Shown here one piece after another: positions 40,622 to 49,630 of a stretch of DNA of 64,000 nucleotides. The notes beneath the pieces were generated by a model, which did no database searches, had not been told where the DNA came from, and worked only from the letters and a program-made list of their open reading frames with translations. Origin of the DNA: Sulfuricella sp. (GTDB taxonomy: Bacteria; Pseudomonadota; Gammaproteobacteria; Burkholderiales; Sulfuricellaceae); contig JAQTNE010000010.1 in NCBI GenBank assembly GCA_028713975.1, forward strand, positions 49,164 to 113,163, in the 5' to 3' direction. A program made the translations under genes and the position numbers. Positions within the stretch are counted from its first letter, which is position 1, and every line of letters begins with the position of its first letter.

Positions 40622-41788
40622 TTATTTGGCGACTACGCTATCCGTTTTTTGGCTCACACTTTTCGCATTAACGAAGTCCCCCACCCGGAGATCTATTTTT
40701 TTAGCATCAACGGATAACTCCCCAATCGAAAACAGGGGAAACACTTGTTTGATCACCAGGGATGCGACCGGAACGGTAGGATACCCCAATATTTTATTGG
40801 ATGCGGCCTCTGACTGCGGGCGATTCCCCGAATGATAAACCATGAATTTATCGCCCGGCTCCACATGAGAAACGGCGCCCGCGTCTACATACACTTTTCT
40901 GTTGTCGATATCCGTAATATTCGCCATGAAAGGCAGGCTGCGGAGATCTTTCCGGGTATCCTCAACCAGCGATTTCATGAAGACATTGAACCGCTGCCCA
41001 AAGGGTGTACTGAAAAACCGGGCACTGCCAAAGAGTGATCCGGTTTCAATTTCACCCGCTCCGCTGATAGCCATGCCGTGGCGTCTTTGTGCAATGAGTA
41101 TCCCGGTAAGCCCGTCATACACATCTATTTCAACCTCTATCCACCGGCCAAAATCGGCGCGCCCGACGCCGGCATCAATGACGCCTGACAGCACAAACTG
41201 ACTGCCCGTTTTAAACGCTATTTCACGCGCATCATCCGTGCTTGAAAGTGCGTCCGGATTAGCCTTCAATGGCGGATATCCAGTTCCTACCGATGGGTTG
41301 CTTGCTAAAAACTCATCACTCGCCTCGAGCCTTCGCAACAATTCTTCCGGGAAGCCGGACCGGACATTCGGAATCAGGTCGACCGGACGAAAGTTAATCT
41401 TGAATTTTGATGCCGTTATTTTTCTTCTGAGCCGTGTTTTTTCTTCGTCCTGGGCGGCATCCCGGCTGGCTTCAGATGGCTTCACATCCAGCCTGACGTG
41501 GAATAACCCACCCTCTGTCCACTCCCGCAATACCGTGTAATTTTTCACGCTACCGGCTGGGCTGAGATAAATTTCCCGCTCCAGCTCGCCCCGGCGGTTC
41601 AGACCTTCTTTTGCATCGACAAACGCGCCTGAATTTAACGCAGCCTGGTATAGCGCATCTTTCACGGCCAAAAGGCGCGCCTTGTCGATGCCACCATTCT
41701 CATAGACAGCGAAACCCTCAACCTCTGCTGCACCAGAACTTGCCAGGCAAGACAGATTGAGGATGGCACATATAAGCCATTTTTTCAT
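40622..41788 (-). CDS. FlgT-like flagellar assembly / envelope protein
   Basis: 388 residues from MKKWLICAILNLSC with a signal peptide. The mature N-terminus EVEGFAVYENGGIDKARLLAVKDAL... matches the opening of Vibrio FlgT, an H-ring component of sodium-driven flagellar motors. A middle domain (GSQFVLSGVIDAG and following) and a C-terminal beta domain (VYVDAGAVSHVEPGDKF) also fit FlgT organisation. Upstream is an LPP20/FlgP-like lipoprotein, the same pairing as in Vibrio. No flagellar structural gene is in the window, so a non-flagellar envelope role is possible. Confidence 0.75.
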   Translation of the reverse strand: MKKWLICAILNLSCLASSGAAEVEGFAVYENGGIDKARLLAVKDALYQAALNSGAFVDAKEGLNRRGELEREIYLSPAGSVKNYTVLREWTEGGLFHVRLDVKPSEASRDAAQDEEKTRLRRKITASKFKINFRPVDLIPNVRSGFPEELLRRLEASDEFLASNPSVGTGYPPLKANPDALSSTDDAREIAFKTGSQFVLSGVIDAGVGRADFGRWIEVEIDVYDGLTGILIAQRRHGMAISGAGEIETGSLFGSARFFSTPFGQRFNVFMKSLVEDTRKDLRSLPFMANITDIDNRKVYVDAGAVSHVEPGDKFMVYHSGNRPQSEAASNKILGYPTVPVASLVIKQVFPLFSIGELSVDAKKIDLRVGDFVNAKSVSQKTDSVVAK

Positions 41789-41810
41789 GTGGCGAGCGCT
41801 GGCCGAAGCT

Positions 41811-42365
41811 TTATTCCGAGTAGTAAAAATTGGTTCCGTAATAACTGCCGGGGCCGACGCTCCCTCTAACCGCCGCCGGGGAAGTTGAATTCCCCGCAGA
41901 TGCCGGGGCCGCAGAAGCCTCCGCGCCCGCACGGAAATAATCATAAAAACTCTGGCTCACATCAATCTCCAGCTCGGTTTCATAATTGCCGTCTGCCATC
42001 GGCGTCACGCTGATCACCCTCGACCCGCGCACGAATGCATTCACGTAAACCCGGTAACCATCATTCTGCGAAACCAAAGCGGAGACGGTGCTATTACCAA
42101 CCACTCTCACCCCGTAAATCTGTTCGGCCAATGCGCGATAAGCGTCCAGTTTTGACGCCCGCATTGCCATCAGGCGCCGCTGGCCCGGCGTGTAGCCATC
42201 GAAGGAGCTGGATGCGCCGTAACCCACTGCAGTCAACCTGATAGTAGGTTGCGGCTTGACTTCTACCGACTGAACAGCTGGCTTATCTAGCTTATCTGAC
42301 TGATTGATTGCGCAGCCTGCTAAAAACAGCGCGCCCATCAAGACAACTAAGGCAAGTTTTTTCAT
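41811..42365 (-). CDS. LPP20/FlgP-like outer-membrane lipoprotein
   Basis: 184 residues with a clear lipobox (LFLAGC, Cys18). The core GQRRLMAMRASKLDAYRALAEQIYGVRVVGNSTVSAL is typical of the LPP20/FlgP family, which builds outer rings around some flagellar motors and pili. The C-terminal 35 residues are Ala/Ser/Gly-rich. First gene of a four-gene minus-strand operon, 22 bases before flgT-like; divergent from gmk. Confidence 0.8.
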   Translation of the reverse strand: MKKLALVVLMGALFLAGCAINQSDKLDKPAVQSVEVKPQPTIRLTAVGYGASSSFDGYTPGQRRLMAMRASKLDAYRALAEQIYGVRVVGNSTVSALVSQNDGYRVYVNAFVRGSRVISVTPMADGNYETELEIDVSQSFYDYFRAGAEASAAPASAGNSTSPAAVRGSVGPGSYYGTNFYYSE

Positions 42366-42496
42366 TATTTTTCACTCCCGTTGAATTTGGCTGGATTATT
42401 TGAGTTTATCCTTTTATTCTATCGGCACATCCGGAATAAACTTGAATTTAATTTATTCCGAAATAATTTCATATATAGCACCATAACGAGCAAATT

Positions 42497-43108
42497 ATGA
42501 GCCAGGGAAACCTTTTCATCGTCACCGCTCCGTCCGGCGCGGGCAAAACCAGCCTGGTACGGGCACTGCTGGAGAACGACAGCAAAGTGAAGCTGTCCAT
42601 ATCCTACACTACCCGCCCGCCTCGGCCCGGCGAAACGGACGGCGAGGACTACCATTTCGTCACGGAGCAGAAATTCCTGGAAATGCTGGGGCGCGGCGAT
42701 TTCCTCGAAAGCGCCCAGGTCTACGGCAACCGTTACGGTACTTCGCAACCCTGGATCGAAAATGCTACGCGCTCCGGCACCGACATCCTGCTGGAAATTG
42801 ACTGGCAAGGCGCAGCCCAGGTCAGGAAAATCTTTCCCCAGGCCGCCGGGATTTTTATTTTGCCGCCCTCGCTGGAAGCCCTGCTTGCGCGGCTTAAGGG
42901 GCGAGGGCAAGACTCCGACGAAGTGATCGCGCGCCGCCTCGCTGCCGCACGCGAAGACATCAGCCATGTGGAAGAGTTTGATTATGTTATTATTAACGAT
43001 GTATTCGAAGCGGCGTTGCAGGATCTGATCGCCGTCATCCGCGCACAGAGGCTGACAGCCCACCGGCAGATCGACGCTTACGCCGAAATGATCGGCAAAA
43101 TGAAGTAA
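42497..43108 (+). CDS. gmk: guanylate kinase
   Basis: Phosphorylates GMP to GDP. It is 203 residues, with P-loop [10 protein letters not shown] (11-20), GMP-binding [11 protein letters not shown] and the lid region. The start is the ATG of [12 protein letters not shown]. First gene of the gmk-rpoZ-spoT group, which links guanine nucleotide supply, polymerase omega and ppGpp turnover. Confidence 0.97.
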   Translation: MSQGNLFIVTAPSGAGKTSLVRALLENDSKVKLSISYTTRPPRPGETDGEDYHFVTEQKFLEMLGRGDFLESAQVYGNRYGTSQPWIENATRSGTDILLEIDWQGAAQVRKIFPQAAGIFILPPSLEALLARLKGRGQDSDEVIARRLAAAREDISHVEEFDYVIINDVFEAALQDLIAVIRAQRLTAHRQIDAYAEMIGKMK

Positions 43109-43134
43109 CCCGGAACCATTACAGAGGAAAAGCC

Positions 43135-43341
43135 ATGGCTCGCATTACCGTAGATGACTGCATGAAACATGTTTCCAACCGCTTTGAGCTGGCACTGGTC
43201 GCCACCATTCGCTCCCGCCAGATTGCCCAGGGCGGCACCCCGATGGTGGATCCAAACCGCGACAAACCAACGGTCATCGCCCTGCGCGAAATCGCCCAGG
43301 GTAAGGTCGGCCTGGAAATCCTGGCCCGCGGTCTGGCCTAA
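43135..43341 (+). CDS. rpoZ: RNA polymerase omega subunit
   Basis: Small polymerase subunit that aids beta' folding and forms one ppGpp site. It is 68 residues, with [23 protein letters not shown]... as in other betaproteobacteria. An AGAGGAAA ribosome site precedes the ATG. It lies 26 bases after gmk and 46 before spoT. Confidence 0.97.
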   Translation: MARITVDDCMKHVSNRFELALVATIRSRQIAQGGTPMVDPNRDKPTVIALREIAQGKVGLEILARGLA

Positions 43342-43387
43342 CCAGGTTCCGCGTGCTGAATCAGGCTGCTGGCTTAGCACTGAGCAA

Positions 43388-45505
43388 ATGCCCGACATCT
43401 CGGAGCTCACATCCCATCTCGATTACCTTAAACCGGAAGATATCGCCTCGATTGAGGCGGCCTACCGTTTAAGCAAGTCCGCCCACGCCGGCCAGTTCCG
43501 GGTGAGCGGCGACCCCTACATTTCACACCCCCTGGCAGTCACCAGTATTCTGGTGGAGTGGCATCTCGACGCCCAGGCGCTGATGGCCGCCCTGCTGCAC
43601 GACGTGATGGAAGACACCGCCATCACCAAGGAAGAAATCGGCGAAAAATTCGGCAAGGCGGTCGCCGAACTGGTGGACGGCGTTTCCAAGCTCGACAAGA
43701 TCGAATTCCAGACCGAAGCTCACGCCCAGGCCGAGAATTTCCGTAAAATGCTGCTGGCAATGGCGCGCGATGTACGCGTCATCCTGATCAAGATTGCCGA
43801 CCGCCTGCACAACATGCGCACCCTCGGCGCAATGGCGCCGGAAAAACGCCAGCGCATCGCGCGTGAAACCATGGAAATTTACGCCCCGATCGCCAACCGG
43901 TTGGGGCTGAACAGCGTTTACGACGAACTTGAAGACCTGAGTTTTTACCATCTCTATCCCAACCGCTATGAGGTGCTGGCAAAAGCGGTCAGGGCTGCAC
44001 GCGGCAACCGCCGCGAACTGGTCGGGAAAGTGCTGGAGGCCATCAAGGGGCGATTAAAAAGCTGCGACATTGACGCGACGATCAGCGGCAGGGAAAAACA
44101 TCTTTACAGTATTTACAAGAAAATGCAGGATAAATCCCTGACATTTTCCGAAGTTTTCGATATCTACGGGTTTCGCGTCATCGTCAAGGATGTCTCCACC
44201 TGCTACCTTGCATTAGGTGCCCTGCACCAGCTCTACAAGCCAATACCGGGCAAGTTCAAGGATTACATCGCCATCCCCAAGGCCAACGGCTACCAGTCCC
44301 TGCACACCACCCTGTTCGGGCCTTTCGGCACGCCGGTCGAGGTGCAGATTCGCAGCCAGGACATGCACAAGATCGCCGAAGCCGGCGTGGCCTCACACTG
44401 GCTGTACAAAAGCAGCGACGCCACCATCAATGAAATGCAGCAGAAGACCCATCAGTGGCTGCAAAGCCTGCTTGAAATCCAGTCTGAAAGCGGGGATGCC
44501 ACCGAGTTTCTGGAACACATCAAAGTCGACCTGTTTCCCGACGAAGTCTACGTCTTCACCCCCAAGGGCAAGATCATGGCCATGCCGCGCGGCGCTACTC
44601 CGGTGGATTTTGCCTATGCCGTACATACCGACGTCGGCAACCGCTGCGTGGCGGTAAAAATCAACCACGAACTGAGGCCACTCCGCACCGAACTGAAGAA
44701 CGGGGATCAGGTCGAGATCGTCACCGCCCCCCTCGCCAAACCCAACCCGGCATGGCTTCATTACGTCATCACCGGCAAGGCGCGCTCGCACATCCGGCAC
44801 TTCCTCAAAACCATGCAGTACGACGAATCCGCCATTCTGGGCGAACGCATGCTCAACCAGGCACTACGGGCGCTGGGTGCCAACCCGTCAGAGATCGGTG
44901 AAGCCCAATGGGACAAGCTGCTAAACGAATGCACCGGCAAAAACAGGCAGGAAATTCTCGCCGAAATCGGACTGGGAAAACGCCTCAACGTCGTGGTCGC
45001 GCGCCAACTCCTCGCCGTCACCGAGAGCGCGGAAGAGCGCAAAGCCGCCATGATGACCCCCATCACCATCCGTGGCACCGAAGGCATGGCCGTCCAGTTC
45101 GCCTCATGCTGCCAGCCGATTCCCGGCGACCCGATCATCGCCTTCATCAAAAAAGGCCAAGGGCTGGTCATCCACACCCATGACTGCTCGGTTTTTACCA
45201 AAAGCCGCGCCGACTCCGAAAAATGGCTGGATGTGGAATGGGATCCCAACGCACCGCGCAAGCCTTACGACGTCAGCATCAAACTGGTGGTAGCCAACCA
45301 GCGCGGCGTACTCGCCAAAGTCGCCGCCGCCATCGCCGACGCCGGCTCGAACATCGACAACGTCAGCATGGAAGAGGTCGATGGCAGCGCCTACACCACC
45401 ATGATGTTTACCCTGCAAGTGGAAAACCGCGTGCATCTCGCCAACGTCATGCGGGTGCTGCGCAAGATCGAGGAAGTGGTGAGGATTGCACGGGTGAAAG
45501 GGTAG
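43388..45505 (+). CDS. spoT: bifunctional (p)ppGpp synthetase/hydrolase
   Basis: RelA/SpoT homologue that makes and degrades the stringent alarmone. It is 705 residues from MPDISELTSHLDYL; the longer upstream frame overlaps rpoZ and is not conserved. The hydrolase HD motif HDVMEDT is at about 69-76, so hydrolysis should be active. The synthetase domain (FDIYGFRVIV, YKPIPGKFKDYIAIPKANGY) is also intact, followed by TGS, a conserved Cys (ASCCQPIPGD) and a C-terminal ACT domain. ridA and recG normally follow; here a 10-kb island intervenes. Confidence 0.97.
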   Translation: MPDISELTSHLDYLKPEDIASIEAAYRLSKSAHAGQFRVSGDPYISHPLAVTSILVEWHLDAQALMAALLHDVMEDTAITKEEIGEKFGKAVAELVDGVSKLDKIEFQTEAHAQAENFRKMLLAMARDVRVILIKIADRLHNMRTLGAMAPEKRQRIARETMEIYAPIANRLGLNSVYDELEDLSFYHLYPNRYEVLAKAVRAARGNRRELVGKVLEAIKGRLKSCDIDATISGREKHLYSIYKKMQDKSLTFSEVFDIYGFRVIVKDVSTCYLALGALHQLYKPIPGKFKDYIAIPKANGYQSLHTTLFGPFGTPVEVQIRSQDMHKIAEAGVASHWLYKSSDATINEMQQKTHQWLQSLLEIQSESGDATEFLEHIKVDLFPDEVYVFTPKGKIMAMPRGATPVDFAYAVHTDVGNRCVAVKINHELRPLRTELKNGDQVEIVTAPLAKPNPAWLHYVITGKARSHIRHFLKTMQYDESAILGERMLNQALRALGANPSEIGEAQWDKLLNECTGKNRQEILAEIGLGKRLNVVVARQLLAVTESAEERKAAMMTPITIRGTEGMAVQFASCCQPIPGDPIIAFIKKGQGLVIHTHDCSVFTKSRADSEKWLDVEWDPNAPRKPYDVSIKLVVANQRGVLAKVAAAIADAGSNIDNVSMEEVDGSAYTTMMFTLQVENRVHLANVMRVLRKIEEVVRIARVKG

Positions 45506-45563
45506 CCGGGGGAATTCCGCCTGCTTTTGTGCCATAATGATTTTGTTATCAACGAGGTTTGTC

Positions 45564-45767
45564 ATGAACACCGCCGAAATCATTTACGAGCGCGCAAAGA
45601 ACCTGCCCGAGCCGCTGGCGCGGGAGGTGCTGGACTTCGTCAACTTCATCACCCTCAAAAGAGAACATGCCGAGACCGAAAGCCTGATGCTCGCACAGCA
45701 ATCCAGTCTTGCGGGTATATGGGACAACGCCGAAGATGAGGTGTGGGATCATGCCGGCAACGGGTGA
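45564..45767 (+). CDS. antitoxin of a type II toxin-antitoxin pair (DUF2281-like)
   Basis: 67 residues beginning MNTAEIIYERAKNLPEPLAREVLDF, a small antitoxin of the DUF2281/VapB-like kind, with an acidic Trp-containing tail (WDNAEDEVWDH) that would bind the toxin. A GAGG ribosome site precedes the ATG. Its 3' end overlaps the toxin start by 17 bases. It stands 58 bases after spoT on the same strand. Confidence 0.75.
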   Translation: MNTAEIIYERAKNLPEPLAREVLDFVNFITLKREHAETESLMLAQQSSLAGIWDNAEDEVWDHAGNG

Positions 45768-46083
45768 CATCGTTCTCCTCCCGTTTCCTTTCTCAGACCT
45801 GTCCAGTCAGAAAAAACGCCCCGCTTTGGTATTGACCCCGCCCGACGCAACGGGCGATTTCATCGCGTTGGCGATCACTTCCCGGCCCAGCCCCTTTCCT
45901 GCTGTTGCCATTTCCAACGACGACTTGCTGGCTGGACACCTGCCCAAACCCAGTTGGATTCGCACCGACAAGGTTTTTACGTTCAGCCAATCCCTTGTGT
46001 TAACCAATATCGCTACACTTAAACCCGCCATTCTGCAACGGGCGCTGCATGCGCTTTGCGGCAAGGTCGGTTTGTTGCGTTGA
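45751..46083 (+). CDS. PemK/MazF-family toxin
   Basis: 110 residues from MPATGDIVLLPFPFSD. This opening, followed by KKRPALVLT, is the conserved SH3-like core of PemK/MazF ribonuclease toxins, which cleave mRNA. The middle (FIALAITSRPS) and end (LCGKVGLLR) also fit. It overlaps the antitoxin gene, as is usual for such pairs. A position next to spoT would place it under a stringent-response neighbourhood, but co-transcription is not shown. Confidence 0.85.
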   Translation: MPATGDIVLLPFPFSDLSSQKKRPALVLTPPDATGDFIALAITSRPSPFPAVAISNDDLLAGHLPKPSWIRTDKVFTFSQSLVLTNIATLKPAILQRALHALCGKVGLLR

Positions 46084-46093
46084 GTCATCCCTA

Positions 46094-46153
46094 GTTTGGC
46101 TACTATGTTAAGGCTCAAATGCGTCAGCCCGTCAGCCAAACCTCTTGGCTACT
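46094..46153. repeat. inverted and direct short repeats ahead of the methyltransferase gene
   Basis: GTTTGGCT (46094-46101) and AGCCAAAC (46134-46141) form an inverted pair, and TTGGCTACT occurs directly at 46096-46104 and again at 46145-46153. They fill the gap between the toxin and the methyltransferase. They may be regulator or methyltransferase-binding sites controlling the restriction-like island, or the scar of its insertion. Confidence 0.5.
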
Positions 46154-46168
46154 TATTTAAAAACAACA

Positions 46169-47710
46169 ATGGCTGATAAAGAACCATATAAAGTAATTGA
46201 CGTTTTCGCTGGCCCAGGAGGGCTTGGAGAGGGCTTTGCTGCCTTAGGCTATGGCACGGGAAAATCATTGTTCAGGCTTGCCCTTTCAATTGAAAAAACC
46301 CCATCCGCGCACAGCACATTGATGCTGCGTAGTTTTTACCGCCAGTTTGATCCGGAAAAAATACCGCAGGAATACTGGTCTTATGCCAAGGGTGAGATTA
46401 CCAAGGCGGAGTTATTTGAATTTTATCCTCGGCAGGCCAAGGCAGCAGCAGAAGAGGCACAGTGCATCGAACTTGGTAAGACCCCGCAGCATGAGGTGAA
46501 AAACCTCATCAGTCAGAGACTGAATGGCAGTGAAAAATGGGTGCTGGTCGGTGGGCCACCCTGTCAAGCATATTCACTTGTCGGACGTGCGCGCATGCGG
46601 AGTACCAATCCTGATTTTGAGGACGACGAACGCCATTTTCTTTACAAGGAATATCTGCGCATCATCGCGGATCACCGGCCTCCGGTGTTCGTGATGGAGA
46701 ATGTGAAGGGAATACTTTCTGCGCAGCATTCCGGCAAAAAAATTATCGGGAGTATATTGAGCGATCTGCGGAAGCCGGAAGTAGCTGTCAGCGGTCGGAG
46801 TTCTGGCCTAGGCTACAAGCTATTTTCTCTGGTGGATAACAGGCTTCCTGAGCATTGTGAGCCGGAAGATTTCCTGGTGAAAGCAGAAAAATATGGCATC
46901 CCGCAGGCTCGGCACCGTATGCTCATACTGGGTATTCGGGATGATATTCATATCACGCCTGAAACACTTCATAAATCGGAAGCGACGTCTGTTGCACAGG
47001 CAATCGGTGATCTCCCGAAGATACGCAGCACTGTATCCCGCGAACCTGACACACTTGAAATCTGGCGTGAGATTCTTGGCTCAATAACCTCAGAGGCTTG
47101 GTATCGCAAAGGGAGAAACAATGGCCTGTTGCAAACAGTCGAAAAAATTGACGGGGCCTTGGTGGACATACAGAAACGCGAGTTGATGGCGGGTGCCGAA
47201 ACTTTGAATTATAACGGTCGCCCCAAGATATATCCGGACTGGTACCGGCATGGCTGCGACGGGGTGGTGACCAACCATGCGGGCAGAAGCCACATGAGGA
47301 GTGATCTGCATCGCTATCTTTTTGTGTCCGCCTACGCGGCAGCCAATGGAAAATCCGTCCATCTCAGCGACTTTCCTCCTGCGCTTCTACCAGCACACCG
47401 TAACGTGCAGGAGGGCGTGCATAATGATCACTTTGCGGATCGTTTCAGGGTGCAAGTCGGGGGGCGTCCCTCCACTACAATCACTTCCCATATTTCTAAA
47501 GATGGGCATTATTTCATTCATTATGACCCGTCCCAGTGCCGCAGCCTGACAGTCAGGGAAGCGGCGCGGCTGCAAACATTCCCCGATAGTTACAAATTTG
47601 AAGGGGGCCGAACGTCACAGTATCACCAGGTCGGTAATGCCGTGCCTCCGCTGCTGTCCATGCAGGTTGCAGAAATAGTCCATGACATTTTAAAGCGTCT
47701 GAAGGTTTAG
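46169..47710 (+). CDS. DNA (cytosine-5)-methyltransferase
   Basis: C5-cytosine methylase of a restriction-like island, 513 residues from MADKEPYKVIDVFAG; an in-frame TTG eight codons earlier is an alternative. Motifs in order: I DVFAGPGGLGEGF (11-23), IV GGPPCQAYS with catalytic Cys132, VI ENVKG, VIII QARHR, a variable target region, and X YHQVGNAVPP. The target sequence cannot be read from the protein. First of six same-strand genes spaced by overlap or a few bases; vsr starts two bases after it. Base composition is more AT-rich than flanking genes. Confidence 0.95.
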   Translation: MADKEPYKVIDVFAGPGGLGEGFAALGYGTGKSLFRLALSIEKTPSAHSTLMLRSFYRQFDPEKIPQEYWSYAKGEITKAELFEFYPRQAKAAAEEAQCIELGKTPQHEVKNLISQRLNGSEKWVLVGGPPCQAYSLVGRARMRSTNPDFEDDERHFLYKEYLRIIADHRPPVFVMENVKGILSAQHSGKKIIGSILSDLRKPEVAVSGRSSGLGYKLFSLVDNRLPEHCEPEDFLVKAEKYGIPQARHRMLILGIRDDIHITPETLHKSEATSVAQAIGDLPKIRSTVSREPDTLEIWREILGSITSEAWYRKGRNNGLLQTVEKIDGALVDIQKRELMAGAETLNYNGRPKIYPDWYRHGCDGVVTNHAGRSHMRSDLHRYLFVSAYAAANGKSVHLSDFPPALLPAHRNVQEGVHNDHFADRFRVQVGGRPSTTITSHISKDGHYFIHYDPSQCRSLTVREAARLQTFPDSYKFEGGRTSQYHQVGNAVPPLLSMQVAEIVHDILKRLKV

Positions 47711-47711
47711 C

Positions 47712-48146
47712 ATGGATACACTGACCCCTGAAAAACGCAGTTGGAATATGTCGCGTATCCGGGGAAAGAATACAAAGATTGAGCTTGCTGTTCGTTCGAT
47801 GCTGCATCGTATGGGGTACAGATTTAGAATTTCCGATAAAAAACTTCCAGGAAAACCTGATATTGTTCTTCCTAAATACAGGACAGTAATCTTTGTCCAT
47901 GGCTGCTTCTGGCATCGGCATCCGGGGTGCAAATATACTTATATGCCGAAATCCCGTCTGGATTTCTGGAGCCGGAAATTTGAGGAGAATGTTATGCGGG
48001 ATGAAAACAACCTTTCTCTTCTCAAGAAAGCAGGCTGGCTCCCCATTGTCGTATGGGAGTGCGAAATCAAACACAATGCTGACGCTGTGCTTGGCAGAGT
48101 ATCTGGAATTCTGCAGCGACGCCTGAAAAAGCTGGTGGCCTTCTGA
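47712..48146 (+). CDS. vsr: very-short-patch-repair endonuclease
   Basis: Nicks at T:G mismatches formed by deamination of 5-methylcytosine, protecting the methylase's own sites. It is 144 residues. The family opening DTLTPEKRSWNMSRIRGKNT is present, with catalytic Asp50 (GKPDIVLP) and the zinc/active-site segment HGCFWHRHPGC (63-73). It starts two bases after the methyltransferase and shares one base with the next start. Confidence 0.96.
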   Translation: MDTLTPEKRSWNMSRIRGKNTKIELAVRSMLHRMGYRFRISDKKLPGKPDIVLPKYRTVIFVHGCFWHRHPGCKYTYMPKSRLDFWSRKFEENVMRDENNLSLLKKAGWLPIVVWECEIKHNADAVLGRVSGILQRRLKKLVAF

Positions 48147-49630
48147 TGGAGAAATATACCCTGCCGCCAAGAGCATCTTCTCTTTCCGAATCCATGCGGG
48201 ATATCGGTTATTCCTTGGAAACGGCCATTGCGGACATTATTGACAACAGCATTGCCGCCAATGCCTCTCGCGTTGATATATGGATTGATTTCAATACTGG
48301 ACATCCTCGGCTCGGCGTCACAGATAATGGACGCGGGCTTAATCGTGAAGAACTTATAGAAGCTATGCGTCATGGCTCCACGCATCCCAAGAGCAAAAGA
48401 ACCAGCGATGATCTCGGGCGATTCGGGTTGGGATTGAAAACCGCCTCATTCTCGCAATGCCGCCAGTTGACGGTCATCAGCAGGAAGAACGGCGAGACTG
48501 TCGGCGCCGTGTGGGATCTAGATGTAGTATCAGAGCATGATGAATGGGTGCTGGGCATTCTTAACACGGAAGAAATCCAAGCCAGCCCATACATGGACAA
48601 ACTGGGCGATCATGGAACGCTAGTGTTATGGCAGAAGCTGGACAGGCTGTGTGAAGGAGAATCGACAGCCGTGCAGCAGGATATGCTTTACGAAAAGATG
48701 GAAGCCACGGAAAAACATCTTGCCCTTGTCTTCCATCGCTATCTTTCTGGTGAAGTCAGAAATCGGAAGCTGGAAATATATATCAACGGACATCCGGTGG
48801 AGCCTTTCGACCCTTTCTGCCTTAACAACAAAGCTACGCAGTTGCTACCTGAAGAAATTGTCAGGATATCTGGTGAGGAAGTCAGGATTCAGCCCTATAT
48901 CCTGCCCCATCACAGCAAGCTGACACCGAAGGAACACGATTATTATCAAAGCCGCAGCGAGTTTGTCAGCAACCAAGGAGTATATGTCTACCGTAACTGC
49001 CGACTGATGGCATGGGGGAACTGGTTCCGGCTGGTTTCAAAAAGCGAAGCCACCAAGCTCGCTCGCGTCAGGATAGATTTTCCCAATGCGCTGGATGAAC
49101 ATTGGACAATTGACATCAAGAAATCCAGAGCCCATCCGCCATACCAAGTGAAAGAAAAACTCCGGCAGATTATCAACCGGATCGTGGAACAAAGTACCCG
49201 TGTTCATTCGGGAAGGGGCGGGCATCTTTTCGATGAGGCCTCTGATCCATTCTGGCTGAAATATGCGGGACATGGGGGCATCAGATATTCCCTGAACAGG
49301 GATCACCCACTGCTGAATGCCTTCAAGCAAATACTGGAAGGCGATGAACAGCGGCTGTTTCAGGAGGTGCTGTCCGTCATTGAGGATTCCATTCCCGTAG
49401 AAGCCATTTACTCTGACTATTCGATTGCTCCCAAGAGCTTCGACGAAGCGCGGCAGATTGAGCCAGAGGAAGTCCGACGACGCCTGCTTATGCTGTATCA
49501 GATTCTCTCTGCCGAACAACAGCTGGATGAAAATACTTTCCGGGAAACAGTTAGCAAGCTAAAACCATTTAATAATTACCCGCATGAAATTGAACAAGTA
49601 ATCAGGGAGAAAATTTTATGCATAACCTGA
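48146..49630 (+). CDS. MORC/MutL-like GHKL ATPase
   Basis: 494 residues. A Bergerat-fold ATP site is plain: N-box DIIDNSIAAN (30-39), DNGRG (60-64) and GRFGLGLKTASF (91-102). This kind of GHKL protein, related to MORC and MutL, was described by comparative genomics in restriction-type operons together with Z1, DUF4420 and AIPR genes. It probably works as an ATP-driven DNA clamp or loop former. It overlaps the Z1 gene by 13 bases. Confidence 0.88.
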   Translation: MEKYTLPPRASSLSESMRDIGYSLETAIADIIDNSIAANASRVDIWIDFNTGHPRLGVTDNGRGLNREELIEAMRHGSTHPKSKRTSDDLGRFGLGLKTASFSQCRQLTVISRKNGETVGAVWDLDVVSEHDEWVLGILNTEEIQASPYMDKLGDHGTLVLWQKLDRLCEGESTAVQQDMLYEKMEATEKHLALVFHRYLSGEVRNRKLEIYINGHPVEPFDPFCLNNKATQLLPEEIVRISGEEVRIQPYILPHHSKLTPKEHDYYQSRSEFVSNQGVYVYRNCRLMAWGNWFRLVSKSEATKLARVRIDFPNALDEHWTIDIKKSRAHPPYQVKEKLRQIINRIVEQSTRVHSGRGGHLFDEASDPFWLKYAGHGGIRYSLNRDHPLLNAFKQILEGDEQRLFQEVLSVIEDSIPVEAIYSDYSIAPKSFDEARQIEPEEVRRRLLMLYQILSAEQQLDENTFRETVSKLKPFNNYPHEIEQVIREKILCIT

